DNA of 33,502 nt from Bacillus sp. MM2020_1 (GCA_011250595.1 JAANMP010000056.1:1-33502); one strand, 5' to 3'; positions 1 to 8,330 are shown, counted from the stretch's first letter. Notes: generated by a model from the letters alone, not told the origin. Numbers and translations are program-made.

Positions 1-72
1 ATAAATTATTAACTTTGATAAAATAATTTTTCCGACAAAAAATTCACATGTCGCGACTACTTTAAAATATAC

Positions 73-102
73 TTGACTTTAAAGCTATAAAAATTATATA
101 AT
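73..102 (+). promoter_or_regulatory. Candidate sigma-A promoter of rpsD
   Basis: A TTGACT -35 hexamer (73-78) and a perfect TATAAT -10 (97-102) are separated by 18 bp. Transcription would start near 109, giving an untranslated leader of roughly 195 nt before the rpsD start codon. It is the best hexamer pair in the first 300 bases. Confidence 0.65.
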
Positions 103-108
103 ACTCCT

Positions 109-305
109 TGTGTAAAATATTGCAGCCTATGTGAAAACTTTATTCGTCTCATTTTGTTCCTCATTAAGGCATATTGCTTTTATTTGATGGTGTATCTTGT
201 AACCCTCTGCTGCTAGGGCGAAGGTGCATGAAAACAAAATGGCTGTAGAGCGTCTCATAACGGTTTTTATTTTACCAAAATAAAAACACGAAGGAGGAGT
301 CATTC
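109..305 (+). promoter_or_regulatory. Long 5' leader of rpsD, probable S4 autoregulatory RNA
   Basis: About 195 nt of leader separate the promoter from rpsD. In B. subtilis rpsD is known to be autogenously repressed by S4 binding its own leader. Here a conspicuous 11-bp AT-rich hairpin (arms 263-273 and 277-287, loop ACC) ends only a few bases before the Shine-Dalgarno AAGGAGG (291-297). It is not followed by a T-run, so it is more likely a translational control element than a terminator. The S4 role is inferred from the B. subtilis precedent and the leader length; I did not model the full fold. Confidence 0.45.
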
Positions 306-908
306 ATGGCTCGTTATACTGGCTCAAGCTGGAAAATTTCCCGTCGTCTTGGAATCTCTCTAAGCGGCACAGGTAAAGAATTAGAAAAGCGTCCTTACGC
401 TCCTGGACAACATGGTCCAAACCAACGCAAAAAGCTTTCTGAATACGGATTACAATTACAAGAGAAGCAAAAGCTTCGTCATATGTATGGCGTAACTGAG
501 CGTCAATTCCGTAATCTTTTTGATAAAGCAGGCAAATTAGGCGGCGTACACGGTGAAAACTTCATGGTTCTTCTTGAATCACGTCTTGACAACGTTGTTT
601 ACCGTTTAGGTCTAGCTCGCACTCGTCGTGCAGCTCGTCAATTAGTAAACCATGGTCATATTATGGTTGATGGTGCTCGTGTAGATATCCCATCATACCG
701 TTTGAAAGCTGGTCAAACAATCAGCCTTCGTGAAAAATCACGCAATCTTGATGTTGTGAAAGAAGCTGTTGAAGTTAATAACTTCGTTCCTGATTTCTTA
801 ACTTTTGATGCAGACAAATTAGAAGGTACTTTCACTCGCTTACCAGAGCGCTCTGAATTACCGGCTGAAATCAACGAAACACTTATCGTCGAGTTCTACT
901 CACGTTAA
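306..908 (+). CDS. rpsD: 30S ribosomal protein S4
   Basis: S4 is a primary 16S rRNA-binding protein that nucleates assembly of the small subunit body and also represses its own mRNA. The 200-residue protein starts MARYTGSSWK and contains the KRPYAPGQHG signature near residues 29-38. An S4 RNA-binding domain covers about residues 91-155 (LESRLDNVVYRLG, then GHIMVDG). There are no cysteines, so it is the zinc-free form usual in Bacillus. The start is fixed by AAGGAGG at 291-297, eight bases before the ATG. It is transcribed alone: its own promoter precedes it and a strong terminator lies directly after the stop. Position beside tyrS is the conserved Bacillus arrangement. Confidence 0.98.
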   Translation: MARYTGSSWKISRRLGISLSGTGKELEKRPYAPGQHGPNQRKKLSEYGLQLQEKQKLRHMYGVTERQFRNLFDKAGKLGGVHGENFMVLLESRLDNVVYRLGLARTRRAARQLVNHGHIMVDGARVDIPSYRLKAGQTISLREKSRNLDVVKEAVEVNNFVPDFLTFDADKLEGTFTRLPERSELPAEINETLIVEFYSR

Positions 909-920
909 TAAGGTCAAAGC

Positions 921-949
921 CCTCATGCCAAATGGCATGAGGTTTTTTT
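921..949 (+). terminator. Intrinsic terminator of rpsD
   Basis: A perfect 10-bp stem CCTCATGCCA (921-930) / TGGCATGAGG (933-942) is followed by a run of seven T on the plus strand. It lies just after the rpsD stop codon. Confidence 0.9.
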
Positions 950-1098
950 CTCGTTATTCAGGTGTAAAATTACAACTTATCAGCGGATTAAGGGAATTTA
1001 TCATCGATTTTGTCACGCCAATCACAAGCCGTCTGGGATTGACGTTTTTCTTTGTATGAAAAAATAATGTTGGAATCAATAAGATGAGGTTAGTTAGT

Positions 1099-1461
1099 TT
1101 AAAGATGAAGGTGTATTTTGAGTTTTGCGAGTTCTCTTTCATTTCTTGCTGATTTTTCCCAAATATGATCTTGGTCTGCCTGCATATCTGTTAATTTATT
1201 AATAATCTCAGTCATTTTTTCATTCATGACAGTTTGAGATTCACGGAGCTTTACCTGATCTTCTACTACAGTTTGCAGTTTATTACTCATCAATCTCTGG
1301 TCCTGCTGTACTTCCTGCAGGTTTTCGTTCATTGATTTCTGGTCCTGCTTTACTTCCTGAAGTTGCTGACGTACTTCCTGCAGGTTTTCGTTCATTCCTC
1401 CTATCGTCGATATAAGGCCAGATAACATTTCTTCCAATTTTTCTATTTTCCCTTCGCTCAT
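1099..1461 (-). CDS. Small coiled-coil protein of unknown function
   Basis: This 120-residue protein is almost entirely predicted coiled coil: it is rich in E, Q, K, N and L, with no cysteine, proline-rich segment or membrane helix. The stretch MNENLQEV occurs twice, 21 residues apart, with related copies (MNEKMTEI) further on, so the rod grew by duplication of whole heptads. The start is supported by GGAGG about ten bases upstream of the ATG in a clean Shine-Dalgarno context. It lies alone between rpsD and the small membrane gene, on the minus strand, with no clear terminator of its own. I do not recognise a family; it could be a structural or adaptor protein. Its reality rests on the RBS, composition and repeat structure. 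Confidence 0.75.
   Translation of the reverse strand: MSEGKIEKLEEMLSGLISTIGGMNENLQEVRQQLQEVKQDQKSMNENLQEVQQDQRLMSNKLQTVVEDQVKLRESQTVMNEKMTEIINKLTDMQADQDHIWEKSARNERELAKLKIHLHL
1308..1396. repeat. 26-bp direct repeat inside the coiled-coil gene
   Basis: Two identical 26-bp copies lie at 1308-1333 and 1371-1396, exactly 63 bp apart, which is 21 codons or three heptads. A second, less perfect repeat (beginning near 1294 and 1336) is offset by 42 bp, or two heptads. The offsets keep both reading frame and heptad register. Confidence 0.85.
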
Positions 1462-1550
1462 TTACACTCACCTCCTTCTCACATATTATTATACAACATA
1501 CGACAATAATATCGACAAAATCTGTCTAAATCTTTTAATCCAACCAAACT

Positions 1551-1579
1551 AAAAACCCTCAACCAAAATAGGTTGAAGG
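1551..1579 (-). terminator. Terminator after the small membrane protein gene
   Basis: Read on the minus strand, arms at 1571-1579 and 1556-1564 form a stem with one mismatch and a six-base loop, followed by TTTTT (1551-1555). It sits just beyond the stop codon of the 62-residue membrane protein gene. Confidence 0.7.
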
Positions 1580-1592
1580 CCTTTTCTATTTT

Positions 1593-1781
1593 CTATCTTC
1601 GATTGACCCAGTGAATTGATTTCCGATATAAAAACACCAGGATTATATAAATAACCAATACGATTGCCGCTGTCCATAGTCTTTCTTGTAAAATCCCATC
1701 TGCAAATAAAACAGGACCAAGTCCGAAAAAGGTAACAAGAGCGATGAGTATAATAAATACTGAGTGTAATAAAATTTTCAA
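1593..1781 (-). CDS. Small two-helix membrane protein, unknown function
   Basis: The 62-residue product has two hydrophobic segments, about residues 5-27 and 38-53, separated by a short polar loop (FADGILQERLW), and a basic tail (YRKSIHWVNRR). This fits a small hairpin membrane protein with both ends in the cytoplasm. A GGGGG ribosome site lies 14 bases before the ATG, rather far, but only eight bases before an in-frame TTG two codons upstream, so translation may begin at 1787 and give 64 residues. A terminator directly downstream supports it as a real single-gene unit. Proteins of this size and look are common uncharacterised Bacillaceae genes; I assign no function. Confidence 0.65.
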   Translation of the reverse strand: MKILLHSVFIILIALVTFFGLGPVLFADGILQERLWTAAIVLVIYIILVFLYRKSIHWVNRR

Positions 1782-1856
1782 TCTATTAGCCCCCTATTAG
1801 TTCCTTATATATTAGACGAATTATAATAACCTGTTGTTACATGGATATCCTTGCAT

Positions 1857-1886
1857 TAGAAAAAAGGGCTTTGATCTCCAAAGCCC
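1857..1886 (-). terminator. Terminator of tyrS
   Basis: A perfect 8-bp stem GGGCTTTG (1866-1873) / CAAAGCCC (1879-1886) with a five-base loop is followed on the minus strand by a T-run (1857-1865). It lies just after the tyrS stop. Confidence 0.9.
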
Positions 1887-1894
1887 CTCATAAA

Positions 1895-3148
1895 TTAGTA
1901 TTTAATTAACGTGTATTTCTTTTTTCCTCGTCTAATAATCGTAAACTGCCCGTCAATCTGATCTGTTTCAGTAAGGGCATAAGCAGGATCGGTGATTTTT
2001 TCACCATTAACCGTAACAGCACCATTAGCAATATCTTCACGAGCCTGGCGCTTGGATGGGGATATTTTTGCCGCAACCAAAAGATCGACTAAATTTTCCT
2101 CATTTTGTGAAGAGTAAGCTGGCACATCTTTAAAGCCCTGCTCAATTTCTGCAGCAGAAAGACTTCTTACATCCCCACTGAACAACGCCTGCGAAATTTT
2201 AATAGCTTGCTGTAAGGAATCTTCACCGTGAATCAAACGAGTCAGTTCTTCTGCTAACACCTTTTGAGCCTTACGAAGATGCGGCTCTTCCTGAACTGCT
2301 TTATCTAATTGTTCGATTTCCTCATGCGATAAGAATGTGAAAATCTTTAAGTATTTAACGACATCAGCATCAGCGGTATTAATCCAGAACTGGTAGAACT
2401 CGTAAGGAGTTGTTTTTTCCGGGTCTAACCAAACTGCACCACTTTCCGTTTTCCCAAACTTTGTACCGTCGGCTTTTGTAACAAGCGGGATTGTTAAACC
2501 ATATGCCTTCGCACCTTCTGGTTGAACCTTCCGAATTAATTCCAACCCTGAAGTGATGTTCCCCCACTGGTCACTGCCGCCAATTTGCAATTTACAATTA
2601 TGATGCTCATATAAATGAAGGAAATCCATCGCTTGAAGAATGGTGTAGGTGAATTCGGTAAATGAAATTCCCGTATCAAGCCTTGATGCAATCGTATCCT
2701 TCGCCAGCATGTAATTGACACCGATATGCTTACCAATATCACGCAAGAAAGTAACGATATCCATTGAGCCTGCCCAATCATAGTTATTAACCATGATTGC
2801 CCCATTTTCACCTTCAAATTCGAAAATAGATTCCAACTGTTTCTTAATTCCTGCTACGTTATCTTGAACGGTTTCAAGTGTTAACAGCTTTCGTTCTTCA
2901 CTTTTTCCACTTGGGTCACCAATCAAGCCTGTCGCCCCGCCAACTAAAACAATCGGACGATGTCCATGCTGTTGAAATCTCCTTAGCGTTAAAAACGGCA
3001 ATAAGTGGCCGATATGCATACTATCTGCAGTCGGGTCGACACCGCAGTATAAGGAGATTGGTTCCTTGTTTAATGAATCCTTTAAACCTTCTTCATCGGT
3101 TTGCTGGTAGATAATTCCTCTCCAAGCTAAATCCTGTAATAAATCCAT
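1895..3148 (-). CDS. tyrS: Tyrosyl-tRNA synthetase
   Basis: Charges tRNA-Tyr with tyrosine in the cytoplasm. The 417-residue protein has the class I HIGH motif as HIGH at residues 45-48 (in PTADSMHIGHLLPF), a KFGKT form of KMSKS near residues 229-233, and a C-terminal S4-like RNA-binding domain (SKRQAREDIANGAVTVNG). Length and motif positions match the Geobacillus stearothermophilus enzyme. The open frame runs 36 codons further upstream to 3256, but that part reads through the T-box antiterminator; the start used here (MDLLQDLAWRG) has a GGAGGG ribosome site at the right distance. It is a single-gene unit regulated by the T-box leader upstream. Identity is very secure; the conserved place beside rpsD argues for tyrS rather than tyrZ. 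Confidence 0.97.
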   Translation of the reverse strand: MDLLQDLAWRGIIYQQTDEEGLKDSLNKEPISLYCGVDPTADSMHIGHLLPFLTLRRFQQHGHRPIVLVGGATGLIGDPSGKSEERKLLTLETVQDNVAGIKKQLESIFEFEGENGAIMVNNYDWAGSMDIVTFLRDIGKHIGVNYMLAKDTIASRLDTGISFTEFTYTILQAMDFLHLYEHHNCKLQIGGSDQWGNITSGLELIRKVQPEGAKAYGLTIPLVTKADGTKFGKTESGAVWLDPEKTTPYEFYQFWINTADADVVKYLKIFTFLSHEEIEQLDKAVQEEPHLRKAQKVLAEELTRLIHGEDSLQQAIKISQALFSGDVRSLSAAEIEQGFKDVPAYSSQNEENLVDLLVAAKISPSKRQAREDIANGAVTVNGEKITDPAYALTETDQIDGQFTIIRRGKKKYTLIKY

Positions 3149-3174
3149 TCCTATTCCCTCCAATTTTGGTGAAA

Positions 3175-3432
3175 AAATAAAAACGCCCCTGCAAAAAATG
3201 CAGGGACGTATAATTACGCGGTACCACCCAGCTTGAGGAAAATTCCTCCAACTCAAATAAATTAACGGTTTAGACCGTTCTCTGCTACTACCATTCCATT
3301 TTCACAGAGAAAGCTCAAGGACGTAATTCATTCTTCTATATGTATCAGCTTGCACCACCGCTGACTCTCTTGAAACAGGGATAGAAGAACTACAGTTGGT
3401 TCCCTTCATAGCTTTAATATAAAATTAATGTA
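3175..3432 (-). promoter_or_regulatory. Tyr-specific T-box leader of tyrS
   Basis: Read on the minus strand, the leader contains the conserved T-box core TGGGTGGTACCGCG (3217-3230), the stem I element with GGTGCAAGC, and a terminator hairpin CCCTGCA/TGCAGGG (3187-3205) followed by T-rich sequence. A TAC codon (3323-3325 in plus coordinates), in the sequence GAATTACGTCC, is the likely specifier and is a tyrosine codon. T-boxes sense uncharged tRNA by base pairing with the specifier and with the NCCA end, stabilising an antiterminator. Here lack of charged tRNA-Tyr would allow read-through into tyrS. The specifier choice is by eye; the class of element is certain. Confidence 0.93.
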
Positions 3433-3438
3433 TAGTTT

Positions 3439-3467
3439 TTTTTATCATAATTTAAGTTCCTTGTCAA
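3439..3467 (-). promoter_or_regulatory. Candidate promoter of the tyrS T-box transcript
   Basis: On the minus strand a perfect TTGACA (3462-3467) is followed after 17 bp by TAAAAA (3439-3444), a weak -10. The transcript would start close to 3432, right before the T-box stem I. Confidence 0.5.
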
Positions 3468-3523
3468 CATAACTGGAAATTTCAGATAAATGTAGAACTT
3501 TGTCAGTTTTTATACCTTCGATA

Positions 3524-3532
3524 TGCTATAAT
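3524..3532 (+). promoter_or_regulatory. Candidate extended -10 promoter of the PBP gene
   Basis: TATAAT (3527-3532) preceded by TGC forms an extended -10 box 31 bp before the start codon of the penicillin-binding protein gene. No good -35 hexamer is at the usual distance, which extended -10 promoters can tolerate. It is back to back with the tyrS leader. Confidence 0.5.
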
Positions 3533-3563
3533 GTACTTGATTTTAGATGAGGTGATACTATAG

Positions 3564-6368
3564 ATGGTTGAAAAATTAAAAGCCTGGATCGAAAAAGCAA
3601 AATCCGTATTGAATATATTTACCCATAAAAAAACAGTTAAACGAGCACGAATCACATATCAAGTCGTTTGGAACTTGTTTCTACTTGTATTAACTGTCGT
3701 AATCCTTGGCGGATCATTTGCAACTGGTGTGGGCGCAGGTTATTTTGCCTCATTAGTGAAAGATGAACCTGTCCGATCGTATGATAGCATGAAAAAAGAT
3801 ATTTATAATTATACAGAAACATCTGAGTTATATTTTGCAAACAATACTTATCTTGGTAAACTTCATACCGACTTAGAACGAGAAGAAGTAAAATTGGACG
3901 ATGTATCGAATGATTTGGTCAATGCCGTAGTTGCAACCGAAGACGAATACTTCTATAAGCATAAGGGTGTTGTCCCGAAAGCTGTATTTCGAGCCGTTTT
4001 CCAAGAAGTAACTAACTCTGCGGTTCAATCAGGCGGCAGTACATTAACACAGCAGTTAATAAAAAACCAGATATTAACAAATGAAGTCTCGTTTCAAAGG
4101 AAAGCCAATGAAATTTTACTTGCTCTTCGTTTAGAGAAATTTTTTGATAAAAAAGAAATTCTTGAAGCTTATCTCAACGTGTCTACGTTAGGAAGAAATT
4201 CGTCCGGGCGAAACATTGCCGGTGTCCAAGCAGCTGCAAAAGGGATTTTTGGTAAAAAGGCGAGTGATTTAACACTTCCACAAGCCGCCTTCATTGCCGG
4301 ATTGCCGCAAAGCCCATTCGGTTATACCCCATTTACAAGAGAAGGTACTATAAAAGAACCGAAGTATCTTGAACCAGGTCTTAATCGGATGAAAACCGTC
4401 CTAAAGAGAATGTTTGACGGTCGCTATATTACCGAAAAACAATATGCAGAAGCCTCTGCCTACGATATTAAAAAGGATTTTATTAAACCGATTGCCAACC
4501 CACTGGAAAAATACCCTTGGTTAACAGTTGAAATCGAAAAGCGTTCAATTGAAGTCCTAACCACCGTCTTAGCAAAAAATGATGGGATATCAGAGAAGGA
4601 CTTGAAAAACGATGATAATCTAACCTATAAATATCATATTTTAGCACGTAATGCTCTGCGTCAAAATGGCTATCAAATTCATTCAACTATTGACAAAAAA
4701 GTATATGATGCGATGCAGAAGGTTAAGGATAAATATCCATATTATGGTCCTGATAAACCTCAGGAAAAAAAGGATCCAGAAACTGGAGAAATAAAAACAG
4801 TGATGGAGCCTGCTGAAGTTGGTGCGGAACTGATCGAAAATAAGACTGGAAAGATAATCAGTTTTGTTGCTGGAAGGAATTATGGTGATCAACAGCTAAA
4901 TCACGCAACTAGTGCAATCAGACAAAACGGTTCTACCATGAAACCTCTTCTTATTTACGCTCCAGCGATGGAGTTAGGAAAAGCAGCTCCGGGGACACCG
5001 CTGCCAAACGTAGCGTTAAGCTTAGCACCCGGTAGAAGTGACCCATGGCCGCAAAACTATGACTATCGGTACAGCGGATTGGTTTCCGCAAGATATGCCC
5101 TGGCGAAATCCTATAACGTTCCAGCGGTTAAACTGTACAAAAGTATTGTGGATCAACGCCCTGCCAAGTATCTTGAAAAAATGGGATTTACCTCTTTAAC
5201 AAAAGACGATTATACCAATCTAGCTACTTCCATCGGCTCCATGACAAATGGGGTAACGATTGAAGAAAATACAAATGCTTTTAGTACCTTTGCTAATGAT
5301 GGTAAATTTATTGATGCCTATATGATTGATAAAATTGTCGATAAAAACGGCAAGGTCATCTATCAGCACCAAGTAAAACCTGTTAAAGTCTTTAAACCGC
5401 AAACAGCTTATTTAACAATCGATATGATGCGAGACGTTGTTACTATGGGAACGGCAGCAAGTGTTAGAAATCAACTAAATTTCAGTGCTGACTGGGCTGG
5501 GAAAACAGGGACGGGAAATCAGTATATAGACTCCTGGTTTGTTGCTTCAAACCCTAACGTTACCTTTGGTCTATGGAGAGGATATGATACACCAAAATCA
5601 CTCCAGACCTCTGGAATGTCCTATAGCAGTCGGACCAATACTCTTTGGGCTCAATTAATGAATGCAGCTTATAAAATCCGACCTGATTTAATTGCTCCTA
5701 AGAAGTCGTTTAAAATGCCAAAAGGAATTGTAAGACGCTCTTTTTGCGCTGTTTCAGGAATGCTTCCTTCGGAGGCTTGTTCAAAAGCTGGCTTAATTGA
5801 ATCTGATTATTTCAATGTCAATAATGTACCAAGAAAAGTGGATGACAGCTTAATTGAAGGAAAATTTGTTATGGTGGGTGACAAAAAATATTTAGCTCTG
5901 GATTCCACGCCAAAAGAGTTTGCCCAATTTGGTCTTATCTTAAATCCTGATTTCATTAGAAGAATGGTTGGCAGTAACTTCCATAATTACAGTCAACTCA
6001 TTCCACAAAGGGACCGTTGGGGAAAAATTCTCGTTTCAACTGCAAAAATGTATGATAACGGGAAGAACCCTGATCGTGTCAGCTTAAAAGTAAAAGGCAA
6101 TACCTTAACATGGTCTAAATCCGGTGACAATGATGTAGTTGGTTACCGAGTCTATCAGGGCGGAGTAAGCTCTAAAAAAGTAGGCAGTGTAGTCAATGGT
6201 TCTAAACGATCATTAAAAGTTGGTACTGGTTCCTTTTATGTAACAGCAGTGGATATTGCTGGTAAAGAGTCGGCCCCATCGAATCTGGTGGAGGCAGGAG
6301 TTAAAGTAATACCCCCTGTAGATCCAACTAAGCCGAAAGTACCCACTGATCCAGCAACTGAACAATAA
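3564..6368 (+). CDS. Class A penicillin-binding protein (transglycosylase/transpeptidase)
   Basis: Polymerises lipid II into glycan strands and cross-links them outside the membrane. The 934-residue protein has a basic cytoplasmic N-terminus, one membrane anchor (about 33-58), a GT51 transglycosylase domain with the catalytic Glu126 motif ATEDEYFYKHKG and GGSTLTQQL (157-165), and a transpeptidase domain with SxxK at Ser457-Lys460, SYN at 516-518 and KTG at 647-649. After it come a fibronectin type III-like domain (about 844-912) and a proline/threonine-rich tail. All catalytic motifs are intact. The start has GAGGTGA eight bases upstream. It forms a single-gene unit ended by a terminator shared with acsA. 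To my recollection B. subtilis has no PBP between tyrS and acsA, so I assign no subtilis symbol; the domain plan resembles PonA (PBP1). Confidence 0.93.
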   Translation: MVEKLKAWIEKAKSVLNIFTHKKTVKRARITYQVVWNLFLLVLTVVILGGSFATGVGAGYFASLVKDEPVRSYDSMKKDIYNYTETSELYFANNTYLGKLHTDLEREEVKLDDVSNDLVNAVVATEDEYFYKHKGVVPKAVFRAVFQEVTNSAVQSGGSTLTQQLIKNQILTNEVSFQRKANEILLALRLEKFFDKKEILEAYLNVSTLGRNSSGRNIAGVQAAAKGIFGKKASDLTLPQAAFIAGLPQSPFGYTPFTREGTIKEPKYLEPGLNRMKTVLKRMFDGRYITEKQYAEASAYDIKKDFIKPIANPLEKYPWLTVEIEKRSIEVLTTVLAKNDGISEKDLKNDDNLTYKYHILARNALRQNGYQIHSTIDKKVYDAMQKVKDKYPYYGPDKPQEKKDPETGEIKTVMEPAEVGAELIENKTGKIISFVAGRNYGDQQLNHATSAIRQNGSTMKPLLIYAPAMELGKAAPGTPLPNVALSLAPGRSDPWPQNYDYRYSGLVSARYALAKSYNVPAVKLYKSIVDQRPAKYLEKMGFTSLTKDDYTNLATSIGSMTNGVTIEENTNAFSTFANDGKFIDAYMIDKIVDKNGKVIYQHQVKPVKVFKPQTAYLTIDMMRDVVTMGTAASVRNQLNFSADWAGKTGTGNQYIDSWFVASNPNVTFGLWRGYDTPKSLQTSGMSYSSRTNTLWAQLMNAAYKIRPDLIAPKKSFKMPKGIVRRSFCAVSGMLPSEACSKAGLIESDYFNVNNVPRKVDDSLIEGKFVMVGDKKYLALDSTPKEFAQFGLILNPDFIRRMVGSNFHNYSQLIPQRDRWGKILVSTAKMYDNGKNPDRVSLKVKGNTLTWSKSGDNDVVGYRVYQGGVSSKKVGSVVNGSKRSLKVGTGSFYVTAVDIAGKESAPSNLVEAGVKVIPPVDPTKPKVPTDPATEQ

Positions 6369-6371
6369 ATA

Positions 6372-6408
6372 GAAAAACCCGCACCGATTGCCGGTACGGG
6401 TTTTTCTG
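6372..6408. terminator. Bidirectional terminator between the PBP gene and acsA
   Basis: A long inverted repeat with core CCCGCACCG (6379-6387) / CGGTACGGG (6393-6401), carrying one mismatch, is flanked by A-run and T-run. It can therefore terminate the PBP transcript on plus and acsA on minus. Confidence 0.88.
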
Positions 6409-6431
6409 TACTTTTATTTTGGCGGGACTAA

Positions 6432-8150
6432 TTAATCTTCCATTGTCGAAAGATCACCTGTTGGCAGGTTAAGCTCCCAGGCCTTTAACACACGTCTCAT
6501 AATCTTACCGCTTCTTGTTTTCGGCAGTTTATCACGGAAATCAATTTCACGTGGGGCTGCATGAGCGGCCAGACCTCTTTTTACAAATTGGCGGATTTCT
6601 TCTTTTAGTTCGTCTGTTGCTTCATAGCCGTCTCTGAGAGCAATGAATGCTTTAATGATTTCACCGCGAACCGGGTCCGGTTTGCCGATGACACCGGCTT
6701 CAGCAACAGCAGGATGCTCGACAAGCTTGCTTTCTACTTCAAACGGTCCAACGCGCTCGCCTGAGGTCATAATGACGTCATCGACACGGCCCTGGAACCA
6801 GAAATAGCCATCTTCATCCATGTAAGCAGAATCGCCTGACACGTACCAGTCACCTGGCATAAAGTAAGATTCATACTTCTCCGGGTTATTCCAAATGGTA
6901 TGCATCATCGAAGGCCAGCCTTTTTTAATCGCAAGGTTCCCCATCCGATATGGTGGAAGTTCATTCCCTTGATTGTCAACAATTGCTGCTTCTACACCTG
7001 GAATCGGTTTACCCATCGAACCTGGTTTGATCTCCATACATGGATAGTTACTAATCAGCTGGGCACCGGTTTCTGTCATCCACCAGTTATCATGAATCCG
7101 CTTATTGAATACCTTTGCCCCCCACTTAACCACCTCTGGGTTCAATGGTTCCCCCACGCTTAGTACATGGCGAAGGCTGCTTAAATCAAATTTCTTTACC
7201 AATTCATCGCCTGCACCCATCAACATCCGAAATGCCGTTGGAGCGCTGTACCATACCGTTACCCCGAAGTCTTCAATCATTTGGTACCAAGATTCTGGAC
7301 TAAAGCGGCCGCCGACAATCACGTTCGAGGTTCCTGTTAACCATGGTCCAAAGATGCCGTAGGATGTCCCTGTTACCCAGCCTGGGTCCGCTGTACACCA
7401 GTACACATCGTCTTCTTTTAAATCAAGCACCCATTTAGCTGTTTGATAATGTTGGATCATTGCATTATGTACATGCAAAACGCCTTTTGGTTTACCAGTA
7501 GAGCCAGATGTGTAGTGGAGGATTAGACCGTCCGTTCTGTCCACCCACTCAATGCGAAGATTCTTACTTGCTCCTTCAAATTTTTTCAAGAAGTCAATAT
7601 ATGGACCTTGTTCATCCACATTACTTCCAATGAGGAAAATATGCTTCAGAGCAGGCAATTCTTGGACTGGTATCCGGTTTAACAGTTCAGGTGTCGTAAC
7701 CAAAACCTTCGCTTCACTATCTTGCAGACGGTCCCTGACAGCCCCTTCCATGAAAGCTTCAAATAAAGGGCCAACGATTGCCCCAAGTTTAATGGCACCT
7801 AAAACTGTAAAGTAAAGTTCAGGAGAGCGCGGCATAAAAATAAAGACACGGTCACCTTTTTCTACATCTCCGTATGTTTTTAACACATTTCCGGCTTTGT
7901 TTGATAACTCTTTCATTTCCTTAAAGGTGTACTTCTCATTTCTCGAACCATCTCGATAGTAAAGAGCCACTTTATTTTTACGAAAGGTTTTCGCATGACG
8001 GTCAATGGCCTCATATGCCATATTGACAAGCCCCGTTTCACTCCATGTAAACTCTTTTTCAGTTTCTTTCCAGTCAAATTGCTTGTACATTTCTTGATAA
8101 TTACCTAGATTATGATCCCCTTGCACAACTGGCAACGCTTCCACTTTCAT
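6432..8150 (-). CDS. acsA: Acetyl-CoA synthetase
   Basis: Activates acetate to acetyl-CoA through an acetyl-adenylate. The 572-residue protein is the same length as B. subtilis AcsA and belongs to the ANL superfamily. The ATP-binding loop YTSGSTGKPKG spans about 213-223, and the C-terminal motif PKTRSGKIMRR places the catalytic, acetylatable lysine at exactly residue 549, the position modified by AcuA in B. subtilis. The start has a GGGGGAG ribosome site. It is divergent from acuABC, whose products control that lysine, so the enzyme and its switch share one intergenic region. In B. subtilis the gene is repressed by CcpA; I see no canonical cre with a CG core between acsA and acuA. Confidence 0.97.
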   Translation of the reverse strand: MKVEALPVVQGDHNLGNYQEMYKQFDWKETEKEFTWSETGLVNMAYEAIDRHAKTFRKNKVALYYRDGSRNEKYTFKEMKELSNKAGNVLKTYGDVEKGDRVFIFMPRSPELYFTVLGAIKLGAIVGPLFEAFMEGAVRDRLQDSEAKVLVTTPELLNRIPVQELPALKHIFLIGSNVDEQGPYIDFLKKFEGASKNLRIEWVDRTDGLILHYTSGSTGKPKGVLHVHNAMIQHYQTAKWVLDLKEDDVYWCTADPGWVTGTSYGIFGPWLTGTSNVIVGGRFSPESWYQMIEDFGVTVWYSAPTAFRMLMGAGDELVKKFDLSSLRHVLSVGEPLNPEVVKWGAKVFNKRIHDNWWMTETGAQLISNYPCMEIKPGSMGKPIPGVEAAIVDNQGNELPPYRMGNLAIKKGWPSMMHTIWNNPEKYESYFMPGDWYVSGDSAYMDEDGYFWFQGRVDDVIMTSGERVGPFEVESKLVEHPAVAEAGVIGKPDPVRGEIIKAFIALRDGYEATDELKEEIRQFVKRGLAAHAAPREIDFRDKLPKTRSGKIMRRVLKAWELNLPTGDLSTMED

Positions 8151-8181
8151 TAATGCTCCCCCTTTGGCCTTATTGTAAATT

Positions 8182-8210
8182 ATTATAGTACAAATATAAA
8201 CAATTCACAA
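8182..8210 (-). promoter_or_regulatory. Candidate sigma-A promoter of acsA
   Basis: On the minus strand TTGTGA (8205-8210) and a perfect TATAAT (8182-8187) are separated by exactly 17 bp, ending about 30 bp before the acsA start codon. Confidence 0.65.
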
Positions 8211-8324
8211 TTTTTAAAATAGTACTATATATTTATTTTTTGATTTTTAGATACAAAAAGTCAATAATTATTTACTTTAAGACAGAAAATTTTGTGAAGT
8301 TACTTTTCCCTAATAGATTTTATG

Positions 8325-8330
8325 TATAAT
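8325..8330 (+). promoter_or_regulatory. Candidate -10 box of the acuABC promoter
   Basis: A perfect TATAAT lies about 40 bp before the acuA start codon. No good -35 hexamer is visible at 16-18 bp, so the promoter may be activated or weak. A loose CodY-box-like sequence (8288-8302, AATTTTGTGAAGTTA, about 11 of 15 matches) lies just upstream; it is too weak to call. Confidence 0.4.

Noticed and set aside
954..1142. 62-codon minus-strand open frame downstream of rpsD
   Set aside because: It overlaps the 3' end of the better supported coiled-coil gene in another frame, has no ribosome site and its product has no coherent character. The 954-1098 stretch appears to be plain spacer.
3149..3256. N-terminal extension of TyrRS by 36 residues
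   Set aside because: The sequence reads through the T-box core and terminator and the extra residues do not resemble TyrRS; a good ribosome site precedes the internal ATG.
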